A DNA stretch of 64,000 nt from Rhizobium rhizogenes (lineage in GTDB: Bacteria; Pseudomonadota; Alphaproteobacteria; Rhizobiales; Rhizobiaceae). The stretch lies in assembly GCF_002005205.3 (NCBI RefSeq), contig NZ_CP019701.2, positions 1,364,001-1,428,000 on the forward strand, given 5' to 3'. Made by a program: the position numbers and the translations under genes. Positions within the stretch are counted from its first letter, which is position 1. Each line of letters opens with the position of its first letter. A model generated the notes under the pieces. That model was not told where the DNA came from, ran no database searches, and worked only from the letters and a program-made list of their open reading frames with translations. Positions 19,142-29,374 of the stretch are shown here, one piece after another.

Positions 19142-19669
19142 TCAGGCCGGTCCAACGCAGCGGGCCAGAATATCATCAACCACCACTTCTAAAGACCTCG
19201 ATGAATCAATGACCGTTGCATTGGTGGGAAGGTCTTCTTTCGTCGCATGGAGTTGCAGGACAAATTCGCGTTCGTCCGGTTTTCCGCCGAACTCGTCCTC
19301 CGGCCTCTCCGTCAACCGTCTTCGCAGGGTCGCGACATCGACATCCAGAACGAAGACCTGATCGAAGCGGTCTACAAAACGCTGAAAGTTCCTTGAACCA
19401 CCGCAGAAGAACGTGATTGCGTGACACCGATCCGTCACCAGCGCCTGAACTCTTTCGACATCCCAAATATGATGCCGGTGACGGTAGACCATATTTCCAT
19501 CGCCCTGAAACAGGGAGAGATCGACCGGTTCGCCGGTTTCCGGGTCGCCCTTGTAGGCAAGTTCACGGTCGCCGTGGATGACGTGATAGCCACGCCGCTG
19601 GAGTTCCGTTGCCACCGAGGTTTTACCCGTGCCGGAAACACCCTCGATCAAATAGTTTCTGACACCCAT
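19142..19669 (-). CDS. Small P-loop ATPase / nucleoside-kinase-like protein
   Basis: This 175-residue protein has a Walker A loop near its start (LIEGVSGTGKTSVA), a LID-like arginine-rich segment (LRRRLTERPEDEFGG) and a Walker-B-like strand (VFVLDVDVATL). The overall plan is that of adenylate-kinase or shikimate-kinase-like enzymes, as in many proteins annotated as AAA-family ATPase. The substrate is unknown. ATG 19669 has GAAGGG seven bases upstream; a TTG at 19684 would add five residues with a ribosome site too close to use. There is no operon partner: it sits between the exported protein gene and the trigger factor terminator, on the same strand as both. Confidence 0.75.
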   Translation of the reverse strand: MGVRNYLIEGVSGTGKTSVATELQRRGYHVIHGDRELAYKGDPETGEPVDLSLFQGDGNMVYRHRHHIWDVERVQALVTDRCHAITFFCGGSRNFQRFVDRFDQVFVLDVDVATLRRRLTERPEDEFGGKPDEREFVLQLHATKEDLPTNATVIDSSRSLEVVVDDILARCVGPA

Positions 19670-19823
19670 GGCACGACCCTTCAACCTTCCCAGGCATTGT
19701 GGCGATGGTGCCGATACCTTCCGATCCGGCGGCCACGGTCTCTGACGATAGCGATCCAGAATAACGCAACGATGTCAAAAGTCTGAAACCGGGCAAACAG
19801 CGCCGCCAGGAAACCAGACGCCC

Positions 19824-19854
19824 AAACAAAAAGGCCGCAGCTTTCGCCACGGCC
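19824..19854 (-). terminator. Rho-independent terminator of tig
   Basis: On the minus strand GGCCGTGGC-GAAA-GCTGCGGCC forms a 9-bp stem (two G-U pairs) with a GAAA loop, followed by TTTTTGTTT. It lies about 30 bp after the tig stop codon. Confidence 0.8.
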
Positions 19855-19884
19855 CCTTGTTCAATCAGCTTCCAGTGAAGAAGA

Positions 19885-21363
19885 TTATTCGGCGTCGCCT
19901 TCGGCGGCCTTCTTCTTGGCCGGAGCCTTCTTCTTCGGAGCGGCTTCTTCGCCTTCAGCGGCGTCGTCAGCCTTGGCGGCAGCCTTTTTCTTGGCCGGGG
20001 CCTTCTTCTTGGTTTCCGTTGCTTCTTCGGCGTCGTCAGCCAGCAGCTCTTCCTTGGAAACGGTCTTGTCCGTTACCGAGATTTCGGAGAGCAGCTTGTC
20101 GATGACCTTTTCTTCGAAGATCGGAGCGCGCAGCGAAGCGGAAGCGCCGGGGGTGTTGCGGAAGAAATCGAGGATTTCCTTCTGCTGGCCCGGGAACTGC
20201 TGCAGCTGCTGGAACAGCGCGCGCTGCATTTCTTCTTCGGTCACTTCAACGCCGGCCTTTTCGCCGATTTCGGAGAGAACGAGGCCGAGACGGACGCGGC
20301 GTTCAGCAAGCTTGCGATATTCTTCGCGGGCTTCTTCTTCGGTCGTGTCTTCGTCAGCGAAGGTCTTGCCGGACTGGGCGAGATCGGTGTTGATCTGGCG
20401 CCAGATGTTGTCGAACTCGGCATCAACCAGACCAGCCGGCGTGTCGAACTTGTACATTTCGTCCAGCTGGTCGAGAATCTGACGCTTGACCTTCTGGCGG
20501 GTGATGTTGCCGTACTGGCTTTCGATCTGACCCTTGACGATTTCCTTCAGCTTTTCAGCCGATTCGAGACCGAGCTTTTCAGCCAGTTCGTCGTTGATTT
20601 CGACGGCAGCAGCGGCGGCAACTTCCTTGACGGTGATGTCGAAGTTGGCGTCCTTGCCGGCAAGGTTCGCAGCCGGGTAATCGGCCGGGAAGGTCACGGT
20701 GATGGTCTTTTCATCGCCAGCCTTGACGCCGACCAGCTGGTCTTCGAAGCCGGGGATGAAGCGGCCCGAACCGAGAACCAGTTCAGCGTCTTCAGCAGCG
20801 CCGCCGTCGAAGGCAACGCCGTCAACCTTGCCGAGATAGTTCATGGTGACGCGGTCGCCGTCAGCGGCCTTGCCCTTCTTGGTCTCGTAGGTGCGGGCGC
20901 TTTCGGCGATCTTGAGGATCTGCTCGTTGATTTCGTCTTCGGAGACTTCAACAACTTCGCGGGTAACCTTGATGCCGTCATTGGCCTTCAGTTCGATGGC
21001 CGGAATGATTTCGTAGGCAACGGTGAATTCGAAATCGGATTCGGCCGACAGGATCTTTTCGGCTTCCTGCTCGTCTTCGGTCATGGAGATGGCCGGCTGC
21101 GTCGCAGACTTCTCGCCGCGGCTGGAAAGGATTTCGGTCGGCTTTTCACGAACCAGCTCGTTGACGAGGTCGGCCATGATGGACTTGCCGTACATCTTCT
21201 TCAGGTGGCCCATCGGCACCTTGCCGGGACGGAAGCCGTTGATGCGAACCTTGTCCTTGGCGTCAACCAGGCGCTCGTCCAGACGGGCCTTCATGTCGGC
21301 GGCCGGAATAACGACCTTGAGTTCGCGCTTCAGCCCTTCAGCGAGCGTTTCGATAACCTGCAT
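19885..21363 (-). CDS. tig: Trigger factor with long Lys/Ala-rich tail
   Basis: Trigger factor is the ribosome-bound chaperone and prolyl isomerase that receives nascent chains. The 492 residues show the ribosome-binding signature GFRPGKVP (about residue 45), a central FKBP-type domain ([38 protein letters not shown]) and the long helical C-terminal domain. The last ~45 residues add a repetitive tail with two [10 protein letters not shown] blocks separated by an acidic stretch, longer than the usual ~430-450-residue protein. ATG 21363 follows TTAGGAAA and is the only start that begins with the conserved [15 protein letters not shown]. It has its own terminator downstream, and tRNA-Leu lies upstream on the same strand. 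Confidence 0.96.
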   Translation of the reverse strand: MQVIETLAEGLKRELKVVIPAADMKARLDERLVDAKDKVRINGFRPGKVPMGHLKKMYGKSIMADLVNELVREKPTEILSSRGEKSATQPAISMTEDEQEAEKILSAESDFEFTVAYEIIPAIELKANDGIKVTREVVEVSEDEINEQILKIAESARTYETKKGKAADGDRVTMNYLGKVDGVAFDGGAAEDAELVLGSGRFIPGFEDQLVGVKAGDEKTITVTFPADYPAANLAGKDANFDITVKEVAAAAAVEINDELAEKLGLESAEKLKEIVKGQIESQYGNITRQKVKRQILDQLDEMYKFDTPAGLVDAEFDNIWRQINTDLAQSGKTFADEDTTEEEAREEYRKLAERRVRLGLVLSEIGEKAGVEVTEEEMQRALFQQLQQFPGQQKEILDFFRNTPGASASLRAPIFEEKVIDKLLSEISVTDKTVSKEELLADDAEEATETKKKAPAKKKAAAKADDAAEGEEAAPKKKAPAKKKAAEGDAE

Positions 21364-21603
21364 TTTCCTAACCTTCACATCATGGCGGCGGTGCTCAGAC
21401 AGCCGTTGGTTTACTTTCGAGCACTGCGCCGGAAACATCGTTCCCCGGCCGTGGCTTCCCTTATTTCTTTACACAAGCGCCTGCCGGACACCATTTAGCC
21501 TGCACCGGAGAAAAAGACCAAAGGGGAGAAATGAACCCCGAAGCTCCCCGCATCTTATAAAGATGCACTCTGGCGCAAGCGTGGCGCAGCCATGCCTTGC
21601 TTG

Positions 21604-21686
21604 TGGTGCGGGTAGAGAGACTCGAACTCCCACGCCGAAGCGTTGGTACCTAAAACCAATGCGTCTACCAATTCCGCCATACCCGC
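21604..21686 (-). tRNA. tRNA-Leu (anticodon UAG)
   Basis: The minus strand folds as a class II tRNA. The acceptor is GCGGGTA / TACCCGC, the D-arm region GGCGGAATTGGTAGACGC, and the anticodon stem TTGGT / ACCAA with loop TTTAGGT (anticodon TAG). A short variable arm and the T-loop GTTCGAGTC follow, and the discriminator A is followed by an encoded CCA (21604-21606). Confidence 0.96.
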
Positions 21687-22341
21687 ACGTTGGGCGGCGG
21701 TATGTCACAATGTTCAGAAAGGGTCAAGCACGCCGTTTCCCTGCCTTTCGTTTCGCCCGGACTTTTCTTGGCCCCCGCTCGGGCGGCGAAAGGCGGCGGC
21801 CCCTCTTTCGCTGTTTGGCAGGGAGCGCGAGGAGAAATGACACAAAGGTGAAGGCGACGGCGATCCCAGACCGGAGACCGCCACGGCCGCGCTCGCGTCA
21901 CCGCCTCACCCGGCCTGTCTGGCCTTCGCATCGGCGGCAAATACCGGCAGCCGGAGCCCGCGACATTTATGCGGCTACATTGACATTATATATAGCATGG
22001 CCTGCAGCCTGAAAACCGGATTGCCGCCAGCCCTCCCCGTCCGATATGCCGGCTTCCGCCCTCTCCCCGCCACCATCACCCGGCCCCGCCGCACGGCTTC
22101 GCAACGCACAACCCGCTGGCGTCACCAAAAGCACATAAATTGGTCACAAATTATGCATGAAACGCCGCAATCAGGCTGATTTGCCGGTTTGCCGTGCATT
22201 CCGCGCATAGGTGACATCTTGCTTTGTCTGTTTTTGTTTTGATTAAACCGATTATATTCATAGTCATACAGAGATCGAGTTCAGCCCCGGACCAAAGCCT
22301 CCCAAGACTGGCCGCAGAGACTGAACAGCACGAAGAGGAAG
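21687..22341. other. Intergenic region between tRNA-Leu and the first DUF1127 gene
   Basis: I see no gene in this 655-bp stretch. The left two thirds are GC-rich. The right part (about 22130-22290) becomes AT-rich (TGTTTTTGTTTTGATTAAAC, then TTATATTCATAG), which probably holds the promoter and leader of the DUF1127 gene. No clear riboswitch or operator was recognised. Confidence 0.5.
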
Positions 22342-22494
22342 ATGAACATGAACATTGCACGCTCGCTGACCAACTGGCGCAAGTATCGTCAGACCGTAAC
22401 CGAACTCGGCCGCATGACCGACCGCGAACTGAGCGACCTCGGCATTGGCCGTCAGGACATTCGCCGCGTCGCCCGCACCGCCGTCGGCATCTAA
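22342..22494 (+). CDS. DUF1127 arginine-rich microprotein
   Basis: This 50-residue protein begins MNMNIARSLTNWRKYRQ and contains the DUF1127 core: a tryptophan-containing N-terminal helix, then LGRMTDRELSDLGIGRQDI and an RRVAR tail. It is strongly basic, with nine arginines. Either of two in-frame ATGs (22342 or 22348) could be used; AGAGGAAG precedes both. A strong terminator follows. In A. tumefaciens such small DUF1127 proteins have been connected to phosphate and carbon metabolism, possibly by RNA or protein binding; the mechanism is not evident from sequence. A second copy lies 466 bp downstream. Confidence 0.9.
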   Translation: MNMNIARSLTNWRKYRQTVTELGRMTDRELSDLGIGRQDIRRVARTAVGI

Positions 22495-22540
22495 TAGATA
22501 CGCCCGCCGCTGATTGCGGCGGATGCGAGAATACCCTCCC

Positions 22541-22577
22541 AAAAAGGCCTGAGGCTCCCGCCTCTGGCCTTTTTTTC
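22541..22577 (+). terminator. Rho-independent terminator after the first DUF1127 gene
   Basis: The stem AGGCCTGAGGC / GCCTCTGGCCT (one mismatch) with loop TCCC is followed by seven T residues. It lies about 46 bp after the stop codon, giving a short monocistronic mRNA. Confidence 0.9.
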
Positions 22578-22960
22578 GTTTTGGCCGACCGGAAGCCGGC
22601 ACACGCGCTGTTGCCCATGCATGGCGCGGCAGCGGCAAAATGCATCACTCGAGCCCCTGCCCCTGGGACAAGCGGTGGCATTTCAGGTCCCTTTCGCCTC
22701 CTTCTACCCCCATCCAAGCCGTGCAGCAGCGCCAAACCCGTCAAAAACGCCCGAAATGCAGGCATTTCCGCTCATATTTTGCTCAAGTGATATCCAAAGC
22801 CGCAAATTTAGCCGACATAGTGCACAAATGCATGGCAGTAGCCTAAATTCTGCACTGCACAACATGGCTTAATGTCTATATATAAACCTCAACAGCCGAG
22901 AGCACAGGGAAACGCTGAGCCGGCAGACGAAATCAACAGAGATAGATTGAGGAAACGACC
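22578..22960. other. Intergenic region with the promoter of the second DUF1127 gene
   Basis: There is no gene in this 383-bp stretch. It grows AT-rich toward the right, with TTAATGTCTATATATAAACC at about 22870-22889 as the likely promoter area. Around 22800-22860 there are repeated TGCAC/GTGCA motifs (AGTGCACAAATGCATGG, TCTGCACTGCAC) that could bind a regulator. Confidence 0.45.
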
Positions 22961-23104
22961 ATGAACCCTATCCGCATTGCAAAGAACTGGATCTCCTACC
23001 GCCGCACGATCAACGAACTCGGCAGCCTCTCCAACCAGGCTCTGAGCGACATCGGCCTGACCCGTTACGACATCCGTAACGTAGCAGCCCGTTCGTTCCG
23101 CTAA
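22961..23104 (+). CDS. DUF1127 arginine-rich microprotein, second copy
   Basis: This 47-residue protein has the DUF1127 pattern: MNPIRIAKNWISYRRTINEL, then LGSLSNQALSDIGLTRYDI and a basic RNVAARSFR end. It has the 47-residue form typical of the short Rhizobiales members. ATG 22961 is preceded by TGAGGA at good spacing. It shares roughly half its residues with the 50-residue neighbour, so the pair is probably an old duplication, and each has its own terminator. Long leaders in both suggest regulation at the transcriptional or RNA level. No enzymatic motif is present. Confidence 0.92.
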   Translation: MNPIRIAKNWISYRRTINELGSLSNQALSDIGLTRYDIRNVAARSFR

Positions 23105-23167
23105 GGCGTAAACGATCGTCCCGCTGCCCGACCTCCAGGGCGCGACGATCGAGCGACAGGTTTTAAG

Positions 23168-23194
23168 AAAACGGCGCCTCTGGCGCCGTTTTTG
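23168..23194 (+). terminator. Rho-independent terminator after the second DUF1127 gene
   Basis: The perfect stem AACGGCGCC / GGCGCCGTT around a TCT loop is followed by a T5 run, about 65 bp past the stop codon. Confidence 0.92.
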
Positions 23195-23313
23195 ATTCTG
23201 GTGGAGTCTACTGGAAATTCTCTCCAGTTGGCGATTGACAAACATCGGTCCGGCACACAGCGCATACGGCATCGCCCCTTCTTGCCCGCTGTTGTTTCGC
23301 TACGCTCTTCTCC

Positions 23314-23428
23314 CGTCATGCCGGACTTGATCCGGCATCCAGTCACGGCGCGTCTGTGCCGTGGGAAGGACTCCTTTCAGCCCAAAGACTTGGGCTGGCT
23401 GGATTCCGGCTCGAGGCCGGAATGACGG
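23314..23428. repeat. Dispersed palindromic repeat, family A, copy 3
   Basis: This copy of about 115 bp has arms CGTCATGCCGGACTTGATCC and GGCTCGAGGCCGGAATGACG, the GGCGCGTCTGTGCCGTGGGA block and the inner hairpin CAGCCCAAAGACTTGGGCTG. It is close to the copy at 58698-58812. Confidence 0.8.
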
Positions 23429-23702
23429 AGGAGATGGCCTTTTACGAAAAAACGCTGCCGACCATCACAGCGAATTACACATCGAAGACGGAAACGAGGT
23501 CGCTAACCGCATTCGGGCGACTTGTGGGCGTAAAACCACATCCTCCCTCATATCCCTCGCCCACCCCACCCGCAAAAACATTTGGCTGCCCCGGCCATGC
23601 ATGCTAGTGCATCCGGCAACAATGCCGCGTCCTCCGGGACCCGCGCGGAACAATCACTCAAGAGACAGCCGCCGGACGGGAGCCTTTGCCCCGCGGCCGC
23701 CC
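23429..23702. other. Leader region of trmFO
   Basis: There is no independent gene here. The frame of trmFO is open back to 23361, but this upstream part lacks homologous character, overlaps a repeat element and has no ribosome site, so I treat it as untranslated. Confidence 0.5.
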
Positions 23703-25160
23703 ATGGACAGCAGCATGCAAGACAAGACCACTTCTCCCATTCACGTCGTGGGCGGCGGACTGGCCGGTTCGGAAGCCGCGTGGCAGATCGCGCAAAGCGG
23801 CGTGCCCGTCATCCTGCATGAAATGCGCGGCGTGCGCGGCACGGATGCGCATAAGGGCGATACGCTGGCGGAACTGGTCTGCTCCAACTCCTTCCGCTCC
23901 GACGATGCGACGGCCAATGCGGTCGGCGTCATCCATGCCGAAATGCGTCTTGCCGGTTCGCTGATCATGGCCTGCGCCGACAGGCACCAGGTGCCGGCCG
24001 GCGGCGCACTTGCCGTGGACCGCGACGGGTTTTCCGAGGCCGTAACGAAAGAGCTGGAAAGTCACCCGCTGGTGACGATTGTGCGCGAAGAGGTGAACGG
24101 CCTGCCGCCGAAGGAATGGGGCAACTCGATCATCGCCACCGGCCCGCTGACCTCTCCGGATCTCGCCGCCGCCATCCAGGCCGAGACGGGTGAGGATGCG
24201 CTCGCTTTCTTTGACGCCATCGCCCCCATCGTGCACCGCGACAGCATCAATATGGATATCTGCTGGTACCAGTCGCGTTACGACAAGGTCGGCCCCGGCG
24301 GCACGGGCAAGGATTACATCAACTGCCCACTGAACGAGGAACAATATAACGCCTTCATCGACGCGCTGATCGCCGGCGACACGGTGGGTTTCAAGGAATG
24401 GGAAGGCACGCCCTATTTCGACGGCTGCCTGCCGATCGAGATCATGGCCGAACGCGGCCGCGAGACGCTACGCCACGGCCCGATGAAGCCGATGGGCCTG
24501 ACCAACGCCCATAACCCCACCGTCAAGGCCTATGCCGTCGTCCAGCTGCGCCAGGACAATGCGCTTGGCACGCTCTACAACATGGTCGGTTTCCAGACCA
24601 AGCTGAAATACGGCGTGCAGGCGGATGTGTTCCGCATGATACCGGGTCTGGAAAATGCGGAGTTCGCGCGCCTCGGCGGCCTGCACCGCAACACCTATAT
24701 CGATTCCCCCATCCTGCTCGACCATTCGCTGAAGCTGAAATCCCGGCCCGACCTGCGTTTCGCCGGCCAGATCACCGGCTGCGAAGGTTATGTGGAAAGC
24801 GCCTCCGTCGGCCTCCTCGCCGGCCGCTTCGCCGCCGCCGAACAGAAGGGCGAGGCCCCGAGCCTGCCACCGGCCACCACCGCGCTCGGCTCGCTCCTCA
24901 ACCACATCACCGGCGGCCACCTCTCTTCCGATGATGAGCCGGGCAAACGCTCCTTCCAGCCGATGAACATCAATTTTGGCCTGTTCCCGGAACTGGCGCC
25001 GGGCGCAATCGTCAAACCGGAAGGCGTCAAACGTTTTCGCGGCAAGGACAAGACGATCATGAAACGCCAGCTGATTGCGGCGCGGGCGTTGAGGGATTGT
25101 GCGCAGTGGCTGGGGACGGTCGAGACCGCTCCGATTTCCAGCACCGTTCGGGATCATTGA
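23703..25160 (+). CDS. trmFO: Folate-dependent tRNA(uracil-54) C5-methyltransferase TrmFO
   Basis: TrmFO makes ribothymidine at position 54 of tRNAs using methylenetetrahydrofolate and FADH2. The 485-residue protein opens with the FAD-binding [20 protein letters not shown]. It also has CSNSFRSDD, the region [20 protein letters not shown] and, near the end, [23 protein letters not shown] 23703 or ATG 23715 could be the start; neither has a strong ribosome site. The 15-20 residues before the FAD motif make it slightly longer than most relatives. It is preceded by a repeat element and faces the tad genes convergently. The call is firm. Confidence 0.94.
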   Translation: MDSSMQDKTTSPIHVVGGGLAGSEAAWQIAQSGVPVILHEMRGVRGTDAHKGDTLAELVCSNSFRSDDATANAVGVIHAEMRLAGSLIMACADRHQVPAGGALAVDRDGFSEAVTKELESHPLVTIVREEVNGLPPKEWGNSIIATGPLTSPDLAAAIQAETGEDALAFFDAIAPIVHRDSINMDICWYQSRYDKVGPGGTGKDYINCPLNEEQYNAFIDALIAGDTVGFKEWEGTPYFDGCLPIEIMAERGRETLRHGPMKPMGLTNAHNPTVKAYAVVQLRQDNALGTLYNMVGFQTKLKYGVQADVFRMIPGLENAEFARLGGLHRNTYIDSPILLDHSLKLKSRPDLRFAGQITGCEGYVESASVGLLAGRFAAAEQKGEAPSLPPATTALGSLLNHITGGHLSSDDEPGKRSFQPMNINFGLFPELAPGAIVKPEGVKRFRGKDKTIMKRQLIAARALRDCAQWLGTVETAPISSTVRDH

Positions 25161-25172
25161 ACGGCGAAACAT

Positions 25173-25200
25173 CGGCCACGGAACACTCCGGCCGTGGCCG
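25173..25200. terminator. Bidirectional hairpin between trmFO and the tad genes
   Basis: The perfect 9-bp stem CGGCCACGG / CCGTGGCCG with a 10-base loop lies between two convergent stop codons (25160 and 25207). It lacks a T-run on either side, so it may block read-through only weakly. Confidence 0.45.
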
Positions 25201-25206
25201 CTGCCG

Positions 25207-25785
25207 TCAGCGAACGTTCCAGAAGGCCCAGTCCGACTTGCCCTTCTGATATTTGTAATGCCGCGAGAAATACGGATTGACCGTCGCCACATATTCGAAC
25301 TCGAAGGTGGTCGCGCTGAGGAACGAAAACAGGGGGCTGTATTTATACCGCCCCGAAATCACGATGACGGCCTCTTCCTCCTTGAAGTTCCCTGCCTTCA
25401 GCATCTTGTCCCAGACGACGTTTTCGGCTGAGCCGAAGAAATGATAGGGCGCGAACTCGGTGACGGCGACGCCACCCACCAGTTTGGCGCTCCGCAGGGT
25501 CAGGTCGAGCTTGTCGGGGTTGAGCGGCTGGCCGGCGTCGATGACGAAGGTTTTCACACCCGTCCTTACCCGCTCCTCAAATTCGGGGAAACGGGCAGAC
25601 CAGCGGGCGGTATTGTCGACGACCGTGACAAAACGGTCGTAACTCAGCCAGCCACGACCGGTCTCGACCATCACCGCCAGAAAGATGATCAGCATCGGCA
25701 ACAGCAGGGAAAATTCCACCGCAGCCACGCCGGAACGCGACCGCATCATGGCGCCGAGGACAGATTTCAGCCGAAAGACCATCAT
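25207..25785 (-). CDS. TadE/TadG-family pseudopilin-like protein
   Basis: This 192-residue protein carries the TadE N-terminal signature: a short basic leader, RSRSGVAAVEFSLLLPMLII with the Glu after the AAV motif, one membrane segment, and then a secreted domain of about 140 residues. Such proteins act as minor pilins or assembly factors of Flp/Tad pili and are processed by a prepilin peptidase. The start overlaps the stop of the preceding gene (ATGATG at 25785/25782), so it is translationally coupled. It is the last of three tad-like genes in one operon. No tadA ATPase, secretin or flp pilin gene is adjacent, so any pilus partners lie elsewhere. Confidence 0.85.
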   Translation of the reverse strand: MMVFRLKSVLGAMMRSRSGVAAVEFSLLLPMLIIFLAVMVETGRGWLSYDRFVTVVDNTARWSARFPEFEERVRTGVKTFVIDAGQPLNPDKLDLTLRSAKLVGGVAVTEFAPYHFFGSAENVVWDKMLKAGNFKEEEAVIVISGRYKYSPLFSFLSATTFEFEYVATVNPYFSRHYKYQKGKSDWAFWNVR

Positions 25786-26321
25786 TCCGTCACCCGAACG
25801 GCGGTGATCGCCAAAGATACGTTCTGCAATTGCGGCTGCTTGCCGCCACCGGGAATCAACAGACGTGTGGTGGGCAGAATGAATCGCCAATTGAAACCGA
25901 GCGCCAGAAGATATTGCCCGGCGCTTCTGTCCGGCGTCTGAAATTTGTTCTCGACCGGGAATGTCAACGGCACGGCGGTGAAATCCGCATCCGGGATCGG
26001 GACGAGCGTGATCTTCATATCCTCGTCCGTCGTGCCAAGCAGGAAGTTCGAGGCGATGACCCGCCTGAATTCAGCTTCGGTAACCGTCGTCTGGCTTGCC
26101 GCTGCCTTGCGCAGAAATTCTCCCCCGGCATTGGCCGCCATTGCCAGATTGAGACTGAACAGCAGCGCCAGACCAACTTCGAAAATACCGAACACCAGCA
26201 GAAAATACACCGGCAGGAGCAGGCCGAACTCGACCGCCGTCGCCGCCCGGATGTCGGCAGCGTAGGAGCTGAACCGGATGCGGCAACGGCGAAGGAACAA
26301 ATCACTTCGGCGCGTCGACAT
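25782..26321 (-). CDS. TadE-family pseudopilin-like protein
   Basis: This 179-residue protein has a basic start (MSTRRSDLFLRRCRIRFSSY) and then the classic TadE segment IRAATAVEFGLLLPVYFLL, where the conserved Glu follows the TAV motif, and a single membrane helix. The remainder is a secreted domain with a predicted strand-rich end. ATG 26321 lies inside the end of the upstream tadG-like gene (20-bp overlap), and its stop overlaps the next gene by a few bases. The three genes are therefore tightly coupled and probably function as one complex. The family is clear; the specific role is inferred from Tad pili. Confidence 0.87.
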   Translation of the reverse strand: MSTRRSDLFLRRCRIRFSSYAADIRAATAVEFGLLLPVYFLLVFGIFEVGLALLFSLNLAMAANAGGEFLRKAAASQTTVTEAEFRRVIASNFLLGTTDEDMKITLVPIPDADFTAVPLTFPVENKFQTPDRSAGQYLLALGFNWRFILPTTRLLIPGGGKQPQLQNVSLAITAVRVTE

Positions 26322-27522
26322 ACTTCACCTCGAACGCCGTGATGATGCCACCGAGACTGTCGCTTTTTCCACCGGCGGCAATCGTCAGCTTGTAGACGGA
26401 GTAGGTATCGACCGTGATCGAATAGCTGCGGCGCTCCCAGAAAACCTTGCCCTTCTGGGCCATTTCAATGATCTTCTTTTCCGAACCCAGCTTCGGGCGC
26501 AGAACCTGCAGGAAGATATCGATGTCGTTGGTGCCGCCATAGGCGTCGTTACGGCCATTGTACCAGACCGAAACCTCATATGTGCCGGGATGCAGTTCCA
26601 CATATTTGAAGATCGAACTGTTGGCATCCCGTCTGCCTGTCCCTTGCCAGTCGCTGTCCAGTTCCACCACATATTTGGTCGGCGGTATCCGGGCGTTTTC
26701 GGCACTCCACTGGGGAGATTTTGCCGGGTCGTCCGGTTGCGGTGAACACGGATTGGCCGCCGGGGATTGTGACGCATCCTTGCCGGTTTCTTTATCCGTC
26801 GGGGAAGTGTCCTGCTGCGAAACGCTGGCGCAGGCAGACCCGGCATCCTTCTGCGGCTCCTCATAGCCCTGCCAGCCGAATTTCTTGCGACATTCGGCAC
26901 TGCTCCAGTCCTGAAGCTCGATACCGGGGCCAGTGCCGCCGTCCCATCCAAGTTCCTCATAGCTGTAGACACCCCAGCAGCCGTTCTTGGTGCTGGGGCT
27001 TTTGCCGAATTTGAGAACCCGCTCCTTGCCATTCAGTATCTCGAACGTGTTGTTGACGATCACCTCGCCATCATGCGGATAGGGAGGAATGCCGTCGCAA
27101 CGGTAAGTCAGCGCGTAATCCATCTGTTCGACATTGAACATGCTGCCCAGCACCGTCCTGTAAGTGAATTTCGCTTCGATATCGGTGGTCAGCCAGTCGA
27201 TCTTCACTTCGCGGCTCACCACCTTCTGCTTGGTGGAGCCGATGAGCGCATCGAACGTATCGAGCACATTTTTGCGGCGCACTTCATCGAGAGGCACATT
27301 CGTGCGGGTCGGTTTCGTCGAGCGCTCGCAGGCCTGCGCGATCACCCGCTTTGACTGGCTGTAATAAGCCAGCGCCCGGCCGCCTTCGAAAAGCAGCCCG
27401 AAGGTGAAAAGAAAGACCGGCATCATCAATGCCGTGATAATCGCGAAATTTGCCCGCCGGTCCTGAAGAAGCGAGCGGAAATGGCGCGTCGACGCCTTCA
27501 ATATTCTTTCAACACACAACAT
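26302..27522 (-). CDS. TadG-like pilus assembly protein
   Basis: This 406-residue protein starts with the Tad signature (LLQDRRANFAIITALMMPVF, membrane segment about residues 28-50) but lacks the TadE glutamate pattern, as in TadG-type proteins. The long extracytoplasmic part has several cysteines (RCDGIPPYP, NGCWGVYSY, AECRKKF, GSACASV, NPCSPQP) and an Asn/Ser/Thr/Pro-rich, low-complexity section near residues 220-270. A strand-rich domain follows (ELHPGTYEVSVWYNGRNDAY). It has no von Willebrand motif that I can see. I used ATG 27522; a TTG at 27528 is also open. It is first of the three-gene tad-like operon, and an AT-rich region upstream probably holds the promoter. Confidence 0.82.
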   Translation of the reverse strand: MLCVERILKASTRHFRSLLQDRRANFAIITALMMPVFLFTFGLLFEGGRALAYYSQSKRVIAQACERSTKPTRTNVPLDEVRRKNVLDTFDALIGSTKQKVVSREVKIDWLTTDIEAKFTYRTVLGSMFNVEQMDYALTYRCDGIPPYPHDGEVIVNNTFEILNGKERVLKFGKSPSTKNGCWGVYSYEELGWDGGTGPGIELQDWSSAECRKKFGWQGYEEPQKDAGSACASVSQQDTSPTDKETGKDASQSPAANPCSPQPDDPAKSPQWSAENARIPPTKYVVELDSDWQGTGRRDANSSIFKYVELHPGTYEVSVWYNGRNDAYGGTNDIDIFLQVLRPKLGSEKKIIEMAQKGKVFWERRSYSITVDTYSVYKLTIAAGGKSDSLGGIITAFEVKYVDAPK

Positions 27523-28062
27523 CTGCAACTATCGCTTTCGTCCAATCGCAACGGATCGTGCCGCCCCCTCCCCAGCCGGACACGCAAAGGCTGCCGCCGG
27601 GCAAGATGCCGGGCCGCAGAAAACAAATTCAGCAAAACCGCTGATGCCGCGATCATGGCGGCGTGACGCGAATGGCGTGGTTCAATCGCATTCGCGAGAC
27701 AAAGATATTTCCCAAGCCGCCAATCAAAGGCCGCCCAATTCCATTCGTTATTCTATATGGCGAATTAAACACCAGATTCGTAAATTAAAGGTCACCCGAA
27801 TACCAAAAATAGTAAGTAAAATCATGTAGTTAAATAAGGTATTCATAATTTATTATAGTCGAAATACTCGATGGAATAGACCGGCTGGATATTCGATGGC
27901 GAATATGATTTTCCCGCCATATCTTTTTCCGGCAAGAGCTGAAACGGCCACATTTTTTTGAGCGTCATGGACAGGCGCCAGCCCCTTTGCCCCTTGTCCC
28001 TGCCGCCAAGCTCGGGCAAAACAGCCCTATCCAATCATGAGACAAACGCCAGGAGATCGAAA
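27523..28062. other. AT-rich divergent intergenic region (tad genes / frmA)
   Basis: This 540-bp stretch has no convincing gene. From about 27690 to 27960 it is unusually AT-rich for the window (for example AAATTAAAGGTCACCCGAAT and TAAATAAGGTATTCATAATT), then returns to normal. It must contain the promoters for both divergent units. No insertion-sequence ends were found. Confidence 0.55.
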
Positions 28063-29190
<1,128 letters not shown>

Positions 29191-29200
29191 TCGACAACAG

Positions 29201-29233
29201 ATGAAGGGCAGCGCCTTTTGCGCCTGCCCTTCA
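29201..29233 (+). terminator. Hairpin after frmA
   Basis: The perfect 11-bp outer stem ATGAAGGGCAG / CTGCCCTTCAT is extended by an inner GCGC pairing around CTTTT. No T-run follows, so it may be a stability element rather than a classical terminator. Confidence 0.55.
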
Positions 29234-29374
29234 TGCAAATGTGATCGCCCCGGCCGCCCTGCAGCCGGCGCGATTAACGGGACGGTAAATCTATCGTCGT
29301 AAGCCGATATTACGCGGCGAAGTTGAAAAATCTCTTTCCCCGGCCAAATCATGCCAGACAGCGGAGAGTGACCC

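Noticed and set aside
23361..23702. N-terminal extension of trmFO by 114 codons
   Set aside because: It would cross a family A repeat and has no homologous character or ribosome site.
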